Below, one piece after another: positions 33,985-44,612 of a DNA stretch of 64,000 bases. Source of the DNA: Narthecium ossifragum (lineage: Eukaryota; Streptophyta; Magnoliopsida; Dioscoreales; Nartheciaceae); contig OY986966.1 of NCBI GenBank assembly GCA_963920575.1, forward strand, positions 16,859,888 to 16,923,887, in the 5' to 3' direction. The translations under genes and the position numbers were made by a program. The number at the start of each line of letters is the position of its first letter. Within the stretch, counting starts at the first letter, position 1. The notes under the pieces were generated by a model. The model saw nothing but the letters and a program-made list of their open reading frames with translations, made no database searches and was not told the DNA's origin.

Positions 33985-34710
33985 CTACTCATCGTCATCT
34001 CCTTCACTTAAATCGGATGAGACTTTGCTAGATGACTTGAAGGAAACCGTCTTCTTCTTTTTATCTCCCTCTTCATTGCTTCTCTTCAAGTTCATCTCAT
34101 AGGTCATGAGGGAACCCATGAGCTCATCGAGTGACAACTTGGATAGATCCTTGGCTTCTTCGATCGCTGTCACTTTAGGATCCCATGACTTTGGTAGACA
34201 CCTAAGTATCTTTCTCACAACTCCATCGTTAGCATAAATTCTTTCAAGAGATTCAAGCACATTTAATATGTTAGTAAACCTTGTAAACATCTCACTAATG
34301 GTTTCATCATTCTTCATGCACAATAGTTCATACTCATGTACAAGCATACTTATTTTAGACTCTTTAACCCGGCTTGTTCCCTCATAAGTAACCTCAAGTT
34401 TGTCCCATATCTCTTTTGTTGATTTGCATGTAGAGACCCTATTGAATTCACTAGAGCTAAGGGCACAAAATAGAAAGCTTTTGGCCTTGGCATTAGTTTG
34501 AAGGTTCTTGAGATCAATTGGGGTGTAGTCACTCATAGTCTTTGGGACTTCTTTCCCTTCAACAATTTTCATAGAGATATAAGGTCCATCCTCTATTACT
34601 AACCAAGCCTCATAATCCATAAATTGGATGAATATCTCCATCTTGGTTTTCCAATATGTATAGTTGGATCCATTGAAGTATGGTAGCCTATTGGTAGCTT
34701 GTCCCTCTAT
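33985..34710 (-). pseudogene. Gag N-terminal part of copia element
   Basis: The open frame shows the copia gag (UBN2-type) features: YDYEAWLVIEDG-like start (MDYEAWLVIEDGPY), SSSEFNRVSTCKSTKEIWDKL, YELLCMKNDETISEMFTRF and LSLDELMGSLMTYEM. The frame is readable upstream of the Met at 34641 to about 34710 (ATNRLPYFNGSNYTYWK), so that Met is internal. The expected start codon before EGQATN seems lost to an ATA. The right-hand end of gag is interrupted by the MITE. Confidence 0.8.
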
Positions 34711-34769
34711 GTTTTTTATCTCTAGATAGATCCTCTAAGGGTTGTTACACCACTAAAAATAGAGATCTA

Positions 34770-34780
34770 GCTCTGATACC
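34770..34780 (-). other. Primer binding site of the copia element, tRNA-Met type
   Basis: The minus strand reads GGTATCAGAGC three bases after the LTR end (ACCTTCA, 34784). It lacks the first T of the full TGGTATCAGAGC. Confidence 0.85.
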
Positions 34781-34783
34781 GAT

Positions 34784-35887
34784 TGAAGGTCCAAGAGGGG
34801 GGTGAATTGGACTCTTTTCGAAAAACTAGATTAATGGAAAAATCAGGTAGGAGAGGACTAACACCTTAAATGCTTGTACATGAAATGAAACTAAAGTAAA
34901 TAAGCATGCAAGAATTATATGAAAGAGGAATAGAGAGATAGCACCGATTTTTATAGTGGTTCGACCCAACTCTTGATCTATGTCCACTTCTCTCAAATCT
35001 CTCCTTGAGGTTCCACTACTTGCAAATCTGTTACAAGCTTTTCCTCCAAGCTTCCTGGTACTGGTGACCTTACAATCACATCCACTTGTTGTTGGATAAC
35101 TCTCAAAGTATTTCTTCACACTTGAAGAAGGTTTACAAAGGTTGTAGCTCAAAAGAGAATAAGTAGAAACTCTTGCTAAGACTTGCTCAGATGATCTCAA
35201 TAATATCAATAAAGGTTATGGCAAGTTTACAACACAGAACTACTTATATCTAGCCTTCAACAAACTCAAAAATGACCTCCAACGGCTCTCTGCAACTCTC
35301 CAATGGCTACTTTTTTTACTCTGCGCGTTGCTGGCGGTCGATCCATGCATTGTCCCTCAAGTGCGTAGTGTACAAAAACTCAATTTTTGTGTCCCACGGT
35401 CGATCCACCCATCGACCGTCGTATCGTCCATCAGGCTCTGTTGTGAAAAATGCTTCCCAGGGTCGATGCTCCGATCGACCGTTGCTTCTTTACTTTTCAC
35501 CAACATCCGCCACGGTCGACCGTCGCATCGTCCGTCGGATCGTCCGTGAGCCTACAACATTAAAAACACAAAGTCCAAACCTCGTGGTCGACCGGTCCAT
35601 CAACCGTCGCATCGATCGCCAGGCTCTGTCAAGAAAATGGCTTCGCAGGGTCGATGCAACGATCGACCATGAGCCAACATTTCGCTTTGTCAAGTATGGT
35701 GCAACGTCCACGGTCGATCCATGGATCGACCGTCGCATCCCTACGGTTGATCCATGCATCGACCGTCAGTACATAAACACATTAAATATTGGATTTTAGA
35801 CTTTGAATTAAAGGGATAATAAATATTAAACATATATTTTATCATATAATGTATGTTGGCATCATCAAAATAAGGTTAGGATCAACA
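34784..35887 (-). repeat. 5' LTR of the copia element
   Basis: It starts TGTTGATCCTAACC at 35887 and ends ACCTTCA at 34784. A TATA-like ATATAAG lies near 35245. The GGTCGACC-type motif cluster is at 35336-35770, upstream of it. It differs from the 3' LTR by small insertions and deletions and many substitutions, so this insertion is older than the Del-like one. Confidence 0.93.
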
Positions 35888-36075
35888 TAAGTGACATTAA
35901 AATTAAACGGGTGGACCCGCCTAACCTGCGAGTCGACCTGACCCGACCCATTTATTCACGGGTCGTAAACAGGTCGACCCATTTATGACCTGAACCCGAT
36001 AATATCAAACCCAAACCCATTTATTTCGGATCGGGTTCGCGGGTCATGACCGGAATTGCCACCCCTACGTGCACG

Positions 36076-36450
36076 GGGCTTGAGCCCATAGTTGTAGTAT
36101 ATAAGCTTTTTTGTTAAATGGGCCATCTCAGCCCAAGTAATTAACGCCCATGATCCCAATAGCCTAATACAACATGCCTAATTTTCTATTAAGCTAAGAA
36201 CATACATACTCGGACCTGATGCCTAATGGTCTAATAGTTCTACCATTACTTTTCTATAGTTAGATTTCTTTCAAGAATTTATAGGTTTTCATCCTAACAA
36301 TTTTTGAATTTCCTTTCTTTATCTAATTTATTATTTATTTATGGTACTTAATTATCAATAATGGGGTTTTTTTTTCTCAGTGATACACAATATTTTGGCT
36401 AGAGGAGTTGCCACTACTCCATGCTAAATTTTTTGTTCATCCGTTGGATC
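36076..36450. other. Noncoding stretch before the assembly gap
   Basis: AT-rich sequence without a frame, repeat or terminus that I can identify. It follows the right-hand hAT target duplication. Confidence 0.4.
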
Positions 36451-36650
36451 NNNNNNNNNNNNNNNNNNNNNNNNNNNNNNNNNNNNNNNNNNNNNNNNNN
36501 NNNNNNNNNNNNNNNNNNNNNNNNNNNNNNNNNNNNNNNNNNNNNNNNNNNNNNNNNNNNNNNNNNNNNNNNNNNNNNNNNNNNNNNNNNNNNNNNNNNN
36601 NNNNNNNNNNNNNNNNNNNNNNNNNNNNNNNNNNNNNNNNNNNNNNNNNN
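36451..36650. other. Assembly gap of 200 N
   Basis: Exactly 200 undetermined bases. The round number suggests a placeholder of unknown true size; what lies on either side need not be adjacent in the genome. Confidence 0.99.
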
Positions 36651-37755
36651 GTAAAGTTGTAACTCGAGTTCTCTACCTTCTCCCAAGGTTTTAGATTATT
36701 CTGAGTATCATGAAATATTTGATGAATATAGACCCATCAATCGATGATGTAGTCATGTTGGATCGGTCAGTTTCTCGGTCATTACAGTCTCCCCCACCAG
36801 ACCGAGATGTCCTTTTTGTGTGGAAAGTGATACAACATGATCTTGACAATTCACCAAGCAATAACCACAAATAAAACAATCTAGGGCAACAATCTATTTG
36901 GTGACATATTATGAATTTGTTCATGCACTCATACCTAATGCGGTATCATTGCAAGCCCAACGCTACCATAAAGATTATTCATGAGCGATTGAAGTATGCT
37001 TATTAGTGCAAGAGTTTGATGCACGTCAAACAATCACTTTTCTTTGAGAAGTTTGAGGCTGAGAGGTATACATCATGAGAGATCTTCTGGGACCTCAAGC
37101 TCAGACCCCTAAACCGATACGTTTCGGCCTAAATGCATCAGTTCAGTAGGAACTGGTCCTACATCGAATTCGAAATCCATACAATCCATATGTGATTTGG
37201 ACTATTTTGATCCTTGGTATAATTTTTCCTTTTTTTCCATTGGATGAAGCTGAAATTGAGATCAAGATCAAAGCCGAAGCTGAAACCGAAACTTCAAAGC
37301 TTGACGTTCAAGACTTGTCTAATCACAAATTGATATGTTTTTTTCAGCTATATTCATGCTCTGTAAATACCTGCTGGTCATGTTAGGTCAAGACCAACAC
37401 TATAAATATATATATCATTTGTTCCATGGTTTTAATCATAGAGATTCAATAGTGTTAATCAAACTTGTCATGTGCATGGCATGTGGGTTTTGCCTGTGGC
37501 CAGGACAAGATCTCCAGAGACTTTTTTTAAAAGTCAGGATGGATGCTTAGTCCCCAACACAAGCAAAAGCTCTGAATGCGATCCAAGATCTAACCTGGCC
37601 TCTTTACTCCAAAAGGACTTTCCCATGGTCCATAAACTCGTGGGTTTATGAGTAATATCGTTGTCTTAGGGAGGAGGGAAGTCTCACTTTTCTACGAGTA
37701 CGAAGATACCTAATTAACGAGGTGAAGTCGTGAAGATATATTAGAAAATGAGTGT
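36651..37755. other. Unassigned noncoding stretch
   Basis: AT-rich sequence with a TATA-like CTATAAATATATATA near 37400 and short frames only. I recognise neither a gene nor element ends. A decayed LTR is possible but unsupported. Confidence 0.4.
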
Positions 37756-37758
37756 TAA

Positions 37759-37929
37759 GCCCCTGTTTATTTCAGGGGTTAACCCCATTCTTAACTCTAA
37801 ACACTAAAGTTATGAAATACATATTACCACTATTCCACCTATCCCATTTCTTTCTACTTTTTCTTACCCTCATTCCTTACCCTAACTTTTTCTAACCCCT
37901 AACCCCGAAACCCCGAACCAAACGAATGC
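37759..37929. mobile_element. Harbinger-like MITE
   Basis: It is flanked by TAA (37756-37758 and 37930-37932) and has ends GCCCCTGTTTATTTCAGGGG and (inverted) GCATTCGTTTGGTTCGGGG. The subterminal GGGGTTAACCCC and CTAACCCC stretches resemble those of the element at 29381-30720. Length 171 bases, no coding capacity. Confidence 0.75.
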
Positions 37930-38667
37930 TAAAGATGCCACTGATATGTGGTGGAGCAACCCTCCTTTTATAATATTTTGATGAAAATAATAATAATAAG
38001 TGGTAGTAAACAAGAAATGATACCTTTTACTCTCCGTCCCAACATTATGTTTGGTCGGACGAAGTGAGGACTAGAGTGAGTCGAGTCGGAGCAAGTCCAT
38101 CCATTTTTGTTTTTGGTTTCATAGGGGGGGCGTTTGGTTACTTGCATCAATTGATGCAGTATTAGCATCATCTGTTTGTTTGGTTGCTTGTATCAACTGA
38201 TGCAGTATTAGTTGGTTTTCTGTTTGGTTGGTATGTATTGCATCAGTTGATACAAAAGACGATAACATCATTTTCTTCCGCGGCACCGGCCGACGTTTTC
38301 GAACTTTGTCGTAGCTTTGGATTTTAACTCCGGCGACCAACTCCAGCTATCTCCCAACTTTAGCACACGCGAGGCGGATCTACGAACAGGGGAGGAGCTT
38401 GGATAGGATCTACGAACAACGGACGTCAAACTCGCGGGAGATCCACAAACAGGGGGCGCTGGGGGAGAGCTACAAATAGACTGGATGGAAGGGATCGAAC
38501 GAACAGGGGATCTGACAGAGAGGAATGTCGAAGAAGATGCCGGAGCCAATCTCCCCTTCTTCCGCTCTCTCCGCTGCCACCACCACTCCTTAAGTCCTCC
38601 TTTTCCTCCTCTCCCATTCCCTGTTCTATCACCATCGTCTCCTCCCCCTCTACAACTCCTTCTCTCT

Positions 38668-38946
38668 ATGGCGGCCCCCGTCCCACTCCCCTCTCCCCTC
38701 CTCCCTCCTCTCCATCTCCTATGACCTCCTCTACTTCTCCCACCCGGACCCCCACCACCACACACCTCTACTCTCCATCTCCTTTGGCCTCCTCTGCTTC
38801 TCCCACCCATACCCCCACTACCACACACCTCTACTCCTCTCCAATCCCCTCACCCTCTCCTCCCGCATCATCCACATCCCCATCCCTCTCTCTTGTTTCC
38901 ATCCCCTCCACGTCCTCCTCTTCCACCCATGGACACAGACTCCCTC
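38668..38946 (+). pseudogene. Captured gene fragment, left part (kelch/F-box-like candidate)
   Basis: The stretch starts near ATGGCGGCCCCCG at 38668 and is Pro/Ser/Thr-rich in all frames. A 63-base tandem duplication (38709-38771 and 38772-38834) disturbs the frame. The last bases, ATGGACACAGACTCC from 38929, continue in frame across the A3 insertion into the recognisable right part. I cannot identify this half on its own. Confidence 0.4.
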
Positions 38947-41280
38947 TGTGAGGACCTGTCCCTCTACCCCTGTGGCTCGTTGTAGACCGAAAGGGCAATT
39001 TGGTAAATTACGCCTTGTTGGTTTGTTTCACACCCGCATGTGCACACACTGACCTTGTATGTGTTAGTGTTTGTTTAGAATGGCTAGGTGGATCCGGGAT
39101 CGGAAGATCCCAACTCGGGCGTGCAGAAGCTTGCCTTTGGGCAGCTGACAACCCTTGAGCGATCGATCGCTCCTTGGAGCGACCGATCGGACTCGCGTCG
39201 GTGGCTTTTCTGCTTCGCGAGGACGGCCACCGTTGGCCGTCGCGCTCTCCTGTCAGGGGGGGAGGACTTTCCCTCCCCTTCTTTCACTTTTCCCCCCCTC
39301 CCCCGGCTTTCCCCTTCCCCTTTTCCCTCCTTTTCTTCCCCTTCTCTTCCTCCTTCTCCTCCTGTCTTCTTCCTTCTTCTTTCTTCTCTCGAGAGCTCTG
39401 CTTCCTTCCCCTGTTTCCGGCAGCGAGCTTCATCTCTTCCGTTCTCCCTCCTTCGACCATCAAATTGGGTGTTCCAAGGCTCGTTGGATCCGTGACAACG
39501 AGAGGAAGATCCCTGAAGTGGTTTGGAACCTTGTTGGTGATCAACTCGCGGGGAATCAGCCGGGTTAGCGTTCTTCGGTAGGTTCTTCTACCTACTGTGT
39601 TCATTAGTGGGTTTCTTTAGATCTAGCCGTTGGATCTTGTGGATCTTTGTCTTGTTGGATTCCTCATGCCTCTTAGAATAACTGGTTTAAGTTTCATGAT
39701 AATCGGTTGAGATTTGAGTTGGATTTATGCATGATTAAGGTCGGATTTTCTGGTTTTCTGCTGTTCTTGAAGAACAGCCGGCTTACGGCGTGTTTTCCGG
39801 CCGGTACATACGTGATCGGGATTTGTGATGAACATAAGAGTTGTCGATCTTTGAGTCTACTCTCTAACCCCACTGATTTTATATTTTTCCGATTTTTTTA
39901 CGATTTGTTATGAATTGTTTGCGGGAGGGCTGCGTTGCAGCAATTAATGGGTAAGTTAGTTTGATTAACGATTTTTTATTAGTGTTTTCCGTTAATCCAA
40001 CAGTTGGATGATTTTGAATTTCGGATATGTTGATCCTGGTAAATACACCTACTAATGGCTAAGTTGGATCTTGAATCCGACGTCGTTTGGATGTCGAATC
40101 GACGGGATCAATTAGCTCCTAAGTGAGGTTTTGGGTGTTTGAATATAATATTATATTTCGGAATATAATATTATATTATTTACTGATCATTCAGCAGTTT
40201 TCGGGGTTGCTTCCCGTTGCAAGAGTCCGTGGTTGACGGTCGCCGTACCGTTGTAATGCCGGGACCCGTTGCGGATTAGCTGGCAGCGGTCGGTAGTACC
40301 GCTGCAGCGATCCGATAGACTTATATGATACTCGACATACTGTTGCATGCTTTGCTTCTTATCTGTGTATGTTCATAGCATGCATTTCCATGTTGTGCAT
40401 TAGTTGCATTGGTTAGGGCGTGGGTGATCTGTGGGTCGCCGTCCCGAGGCTGGAAGCTCGGACTTAGCCCTAGAATCGGGGTTGGGTAGTTTAGACCCGG
40501 TTTGAATTGTAGTGACCAGTCAAACTTGATGATAGGCTTAGATGACTGGTGCACTTGTTGCTTGATGATTGTAGAGGTCGTGTCGGCCTCGAGTCGGATC
40601 TGAGGTGTAGCCGGTGTCTGGTGTTCTTAAACTCTTGAGTAGAGGAGTTGCCTACTCAGTGGTGTCTCTTCCCACCAAACAGTGTTCTGTGTCCTGTTAA
40701 AAGTCAGCAGTGTGGTTTCCTGCTACTGAATGTGACCTGACATGTGACCAGCCCGGCTGGAAGATCATGATCGAGGGCCTCAGGGACACGCGGTGGGGTT
40801 ATGGGACCCCTGTATACACCCATGTTCTACTTGGGGGCGACACTGTTGTGTTTCCCTCTTCCTTCTATGTGTCGTAGTGTAGATCCCTACTGAGCTTAGT
40901 GCTCACACCTACCCGGGCTGCGTTTTGCAGGTGCAGGCGTCAGTTCTTCTTCTGTGGCCCCTACCGGGCAGTTGGTCGGCGGTGCGGCGGCGCCTGGTGG
41001 ACTTGAGAGGTGGCGATATTTACTGCTTTTACCTTTTTGTTAGTTAGTCTCCTACGGGAGTAATGTTGTATTTGAATCTTCCCCTCTCCGAAGATTTGTA
41101 TATTAAAACACTTTGAGTTTTAAATCTGTGGTTCGAGGTTTTGCTAATTAATATTGTTTTAATTGGGGGTGCTTTGGTGAAGTGTTAGGGGGAACTCTCG
41201 CCAACTTTGTTTTCCGCGTTTTGTAGGTTCCGGTTCGCGTCGCCCGGCCCGGTTGGGCTTTCGCGGGTTGGGGCGTGACA
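38947..41280 (+). mobile_element. Solo LTR A3, Del-like family
   Basis: It runs from TGTGAGGACCTGTCC to GGGGCGTGACA with CCCTC on both sides (38942-38946, 41281-41285), 2334 bases. It carries one long hairpin at 39160-39189 with 14-base arms (one mismatch) around TT, in the place where A2 and A4 have GATCGATC pairs. A CT-rich tract at 39265-39380 gives meaningless frames. Confidence 0.95.
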
Positions 41281-41600
41281 CCCTCTCCCCCACCTGGACC
41301 CGCTTCGCCGCCCACAACCCCATCATCTCCGGCCAAGACGGTGTCTTTTTTGATGGGCCCGTGAGAGGTGTCTACAACTCCCTCCATGACCTCTATCTCG
41401 CCACCCGCGAGCCCTTCGCCATAGTCGGGTTCAATCTCGCGACTGGCACATGGCCCCCCTTGTCCCGACGTCTCCGGCAGCCTTGCATTCGTCCGCTTGG
41501 TCGGCGACAGCGGGCGGAGGTTGTTTCTCTTTGGCGACGCCTGGGCCGACGACGTATCAAGGAGGCGGAGGGGCGTCGAGGAAAGCCATAGATGGAGAGG
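41281..41600 (+). pseudogene. Captured gene fragment, right part, kelch-repeat/F-box-like
   Basis: Joined to the left part across A3, the frame reads SPTWTRFAAHNPIISG, then PVRGVYNSLHDLYLA and FAIVGFNLATGTW. In another register comes SLAFVRLVGDSGRRLFLFGDAW. The spacing of a Trp-containing strand, GFNLATGTW and LVRLV-D-GRRLFL is what plant F-box/kelch proteins show. The family assignment is from memory of the pattern only. A frame change at about 41455 and the missing ends make it a pseudogene. There is no complete F-box domain. Confidence 0.45.
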
Positions 41601-42005
41601 GTCGGCTAAGAGGGATCGGGGAGGAGAGGGGAAAGGAGGGATGGGGTGATGATGCATCACGTGATGCACGCGTGATGTATTAGTTGATGCAGCATCAGTT
41701 GATTGCATCTCCTGATGCAGCATGAAGTCATTTTTTTGCATCAACTGATGCAGCATCAGCTGATGCATCTGGTCAACCAAACATAGGTTTGGATCATTAT
41801 GCTGCATCAACTGATGCATGCATCTGTTGATGCAGGCAACCAAATGCCTCCTGGGTGAAAAACTGAGTGGACTGATTCAACTTTGAGAATACCTTCACTT
41901 TGCTATTTCGATTTTGAAAAAATAATACTGGAGTCGACTGAATGAAGTTAGTTGACCGGAGTAGTTAGTCCACCTAGTTCTAAAGTAACCAAACAAACTA
42001 CAGAT

Positions 42006-42364
42006 TATTGTTTATATACTCTTTTAAATGATGATATTTATCACAATACCCCTCTAAATTAAGTTGGAAATTGTCTATATACTCTTAAACACTCTTTTTA
42101 TCTAGGTATGCTTATGATGAATTATAATCATGACTAATTTTGAAATTTATAGTTACTTGTAGCCAATTTTGAGCCGTATTCATGTCCCAATAGTGATATA
42201 AAGCTGAGAACAACTATAAAATTCAAAAGTAGTTTCTTTCAAAATTGATCATAAGGCATCCATATAAAAAAAATAACATTTATAAAGATATATAGATAAT
42301 TTCAAATTTTAGAGATGGTATTGAGATAAATATCACCATTATTTAGAATGATACATAGACAAAA
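42006..42364. mobile_element. MITE with long imperfect inverted repeats
   Basis: Left arm: TTGTTTATATACTC, then GATATTTATCACAATACC. Right arm inverted: TTGTCTATGTATC, then GATATTTATCTCAATACC. The arms are about 120 bases with many substitutions. There is no coding capacity; the target duplication is not clear. Confidence 0.6.
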
Positions 42365-42439
42365 ACCATAACAAAATAATTTCAAAAAGTAGTAGGATCT
42401 TCTCACCACTTGATTTCCTACAACAGTCTTAACACATAA

Positions 42440-42642
42440 GGGTCGGTTTGGTATGGAATTAAAAAAAGTGGAGTTAAAGGAAAATAGGGTTAGAAAAAGT
42501 GAGATTAAAGAATGTGAATAGGAAAAAGTAAAATGATGATGGTAGCCGGAATGGGAATAAAATAGTAATGATTATTGTTTATGTTTGGGGTAGGAATGAG
42601 GATAAGATGGGTTAGCCCTTAACCCCACAGCAAACATGGGCT
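42440..42642. mobile_element. Possible Harbinger-like MITE
   Basis: The ends GGGTCGGTTTGGTATGG and (inverted) AGCCCATGTTTGCTGTGGGG are of the GTTTGG type. It is flanked by TAA at the left and TTA at the right, which do not match, so the exact borders are uncertain. The inside is purine-rich and noncoding. Confidence 0.4.
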
Positions 42643-43566
42643 TTAGTGTTTTTATAATAAACTAAAGTGTGGGGTCATGCTTCCGGCACGGTTCATATTT
42701 TTTCAATTACGTCTTTTCAATTACATGCCGGGTGATCATCCACCCATGATTGAAAGCCTGTCCGCCACTAGGTCATTATCCACCCATGATTGAAAGTCCC
42801 TTCACCCTTCTTAGATGAGGTTGATTTGTAACTACTGTTTTGATGATGATATGGAGAGGAGGGGGGGGGGGGGGGGGGGGGCGAGGGAGGGTGACGAGTG
42901 ATTAGTGAGAGAAAAGCAGTGGGAAAGGCATGCATGCATGTGTTACTACTTGCTGGCAGTCGGCAGAGTGGCAGTTCACATGGGATGGGGGGATGGGGTG
43001 TCTATCTCCCATTCTCATGTGACTCCTGCAGCTACATCACACAGACCGCCTGAATTTGTCTCTTTTCCTCGTGCCTGTTCTAAAATGTCCATACTTCTGT
43101 TTGGGTTGGCATCCTATCCATATCCTCCTACCATTGACTATTCCTACCTATAAAAATGTCCTCATTGTCATGATAAAAGGTCCAAGATGGCATTCTGATT
43201 ACTTACTGGGATTGGGATTTGGATGCTCTTTTAATTACTGTCCTATAAAAGTAATTATGATATTCAATTAATATTTGGATGGTCTTTTCTTTAAAATGTG
43301 GGCCCATTTATCTCCTTTCTCTTTCTGAAAATGCTGGTAGTGATTGCCCCTGTAATTAGTTTTGAATTGGAACGTGGGCCATCCCCCCCTTCCCTCTCTC
43401 CCTCGGATTAATCTCAAGCCTATGATCTAGCTTTGCTTGATCTATTTCGAGTCGCACTCTATTTCGAACCTATTTCAAACCATGCCAAGCTTGGGTCTTA
43501 ACAAGCTACTTGAGACTTGGTTTGTCAATTATTCACACTGGTTTTCACCTGGATCAGCGAAAACAC
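42643..43566. other. Noncoding stretch with a 21-base G run
   Basis: The stretch holds an uninterrupted run of 21 G (42861-42881) and AT-rich sequence. The short open frames (for example 42905-43153) have no recognisable features. No transposon ends found. Confidence 0.5.
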
Positions 43567-43920
43567 TTTGGGCATGTTTGGTAGCAGGATAGCAGCCAAA
43601 TAGCCACTTTATTCGGGGAAAGGAATCCAAGCAAAAAATGGGATTCCTATCCCGGGATGGTTGCTATTCTAGGTTCCAACATTCATATCTCGGGATAGTT
43701 GCTATCTAATGATTAAGTTATATGTATTATCATATTATATGTATTATCATATTATTAAGTAATTGATTGAAGCCAAGGTGAATATTATATGTATTATCAT
43801 ATAATTAATTAAACAACCAATATGTTCCATAAAAAATTCAGTCTGATTTCCATCCCCATTTTTATCTGCACCGAGTAAAAAAACAATTTGATGTTTCAAG
43901 CAAGACAAGATATAAAAATA

Positions 43921-44406
43921 GTCATGCACATCAATGCAACCCCATACGGGCCCACTTATATTAATATTTTATCATTATTTTCATATATATTTACTAAAAT
44001 AGTATAAAAAATAAATACTTTTTATATGATGTGGACCAATCATGGTATGACACGTGGCATGTAGACCCACTTATATTAATATTTTATTATAATAACATAT
44101 TAATATAAGTGTATTAATATAAGTGGTTTCACATGTGCGTAGTGTATTAAATAATATTTTTGTATGTGTTTTTATAAGCATATAAAAACTTTTGCGTGCG
44201 TAGAAACATTTTCATGTGCGTAGTGTATTAAATAATAACAAAAATATATTATTATAATAAAATATTAATATAAGTGGGTCCACATATCACGTGTCATATC
44301 ATGATTGGTCCACATCATGAAAATATTTATTTATTTTATATCATTTTAATAATATTATTATATTAATATAAATGGCCCCGCATTGGGATGCATTGATGTG
44401 TATGAC
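43921..44406. mobile_element. Foldback MITE
   Basis: The left end GTCATGCACATCAATGCA is mirrored at the right end (TGCATTGATGTGTATGAC). Inside are further mirrored blocks (GACACGTGGCATGTAGACCCACTTATA against GTGGGTCCACATATCACGTGTC), so that almost 490 bases fold back on themselves. No coding capacity. Confidence 0.7.
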
Positions 44407-44465
44407 CGTGCCACGTCACCATGCTATGCCATGTGGCGATGTGATTCTTCTTCGCATTTGCCATA

Positions 44466-44612
44466 GGTGGAGGCCACGTGTACATCACCGGCGGCCACGG
44501 CACCGACAAGAACGCCTTCAACACCGCCGAGCCATACGACCCGGTGGAGGATGGCCGGACATCGATATCGACGATGACGGAGGAGCGGGCGTCCACTGGA
44601 GATGGTAAATAA
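44466..44612 (+). pseudogene. Kelch-repeat fragment (F-box/kelch-like)
   Basis: Forty-eight codons read GGGHVYITGGHGTDKN, FNTAEPYDPVEDG and MTEERASTGD before a stop at 44610-44612. This is one kelch repeat with the diglycine, the Tyr-Asp-Pro strand and the expected spacing of plant kelch F-box proteins. It is much more GC-rich than the flanks. No further repeat, start or F-box is present; the last codons also look like a splice donor (GATG then GTAAAT). I take it as a captured fragment inside the surrounding transposon. Confidence 0.65.

Larger units (their letters stand above)
24825..35887 (-). mobile_element. SIRE/Maximus-like Ty1/copia retrotransposon with extra 3' ORF
   Basis: LTRs of 1081 (24825-25905) and 1104 bases (34784-35887) lie between perfect TAAGT duplications (24820-24824 and 35888-35892). 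The minus-strand order is LTR, tRNA-Met-type primer site, gag, protease, integrase, reverse transcriptase, RNase H, an extra 410-codon ORF, polypurine tract, LTR. The LTR start TGTTGATCCTAACC, the large gag with two zinc knuckles and an ORF after pol fit the SIRE branch. A Harbinger-like element (29381-30720) interrupts reverse transcriptase and a foldback MITE (33645-33901) interrupts gag. Pol has several stops, so the copy is defective. Confidence 0.93.
24445..36067. mobile_element. Small hAT-like element opened by a complete copia element
   Basis: The termini TAGGGGTGGCAATTC (24445-24459) and its inverted copy GAATTGCCACCCCTA (36053-36067) are those of nonautonomous hAT-like elements. The 8-bp flanks CGGGCAAG (24437-24444) and CGTGCACG (36068-36075) agree at six positions, consistent with an aged hAT duplication. 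Without the copia insertion it is about 555 bases. It consists of repeated CGGGTCGGGT / ACCCGACCC stretches in both orientations, with no transposase. Confidence 0.75.
38125..41852. mobile_element. TIR element with kelch/F-box-like gene fragment, opened by solo LTR A3
   Basis: The ends are near-identical inverted repeats: GGCGTTTGGTTACTTGCATCA at the left and, read inverted, GGCATTTGGTTGCCTGCATCA at the right. Next to them are several copies of the palindrome-like GCATCAACTGATGCAG (38140-38260 and 41640-41840). Without A3 it is about 1.4 kb. The inside is GC- and C/T-rich gene-like sequence. The superfamily is unclear because I could not fix a target duplication. It is a candidate gene-capturing (Pack-type) element. 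Confidence 0.65.

Noticed and set aside
36408..36686. Frames spanning the N block
   Set aside because: They consist of undetermined residues.
38268..38828. Gly/Arg-rich 186-codon minus-strand frame
   Set aside because: Antisense shadow of the C/T-rich captured fragment; low complexity, no domain.
41148..41843. 231-codon minus-strand frame spanning LTR A3 end and the TIR element
   Set aside because: It crosses an insertion border and reads the antisense of the kelch-like fragment and His/Gln/Met-rich subterminal repeats.
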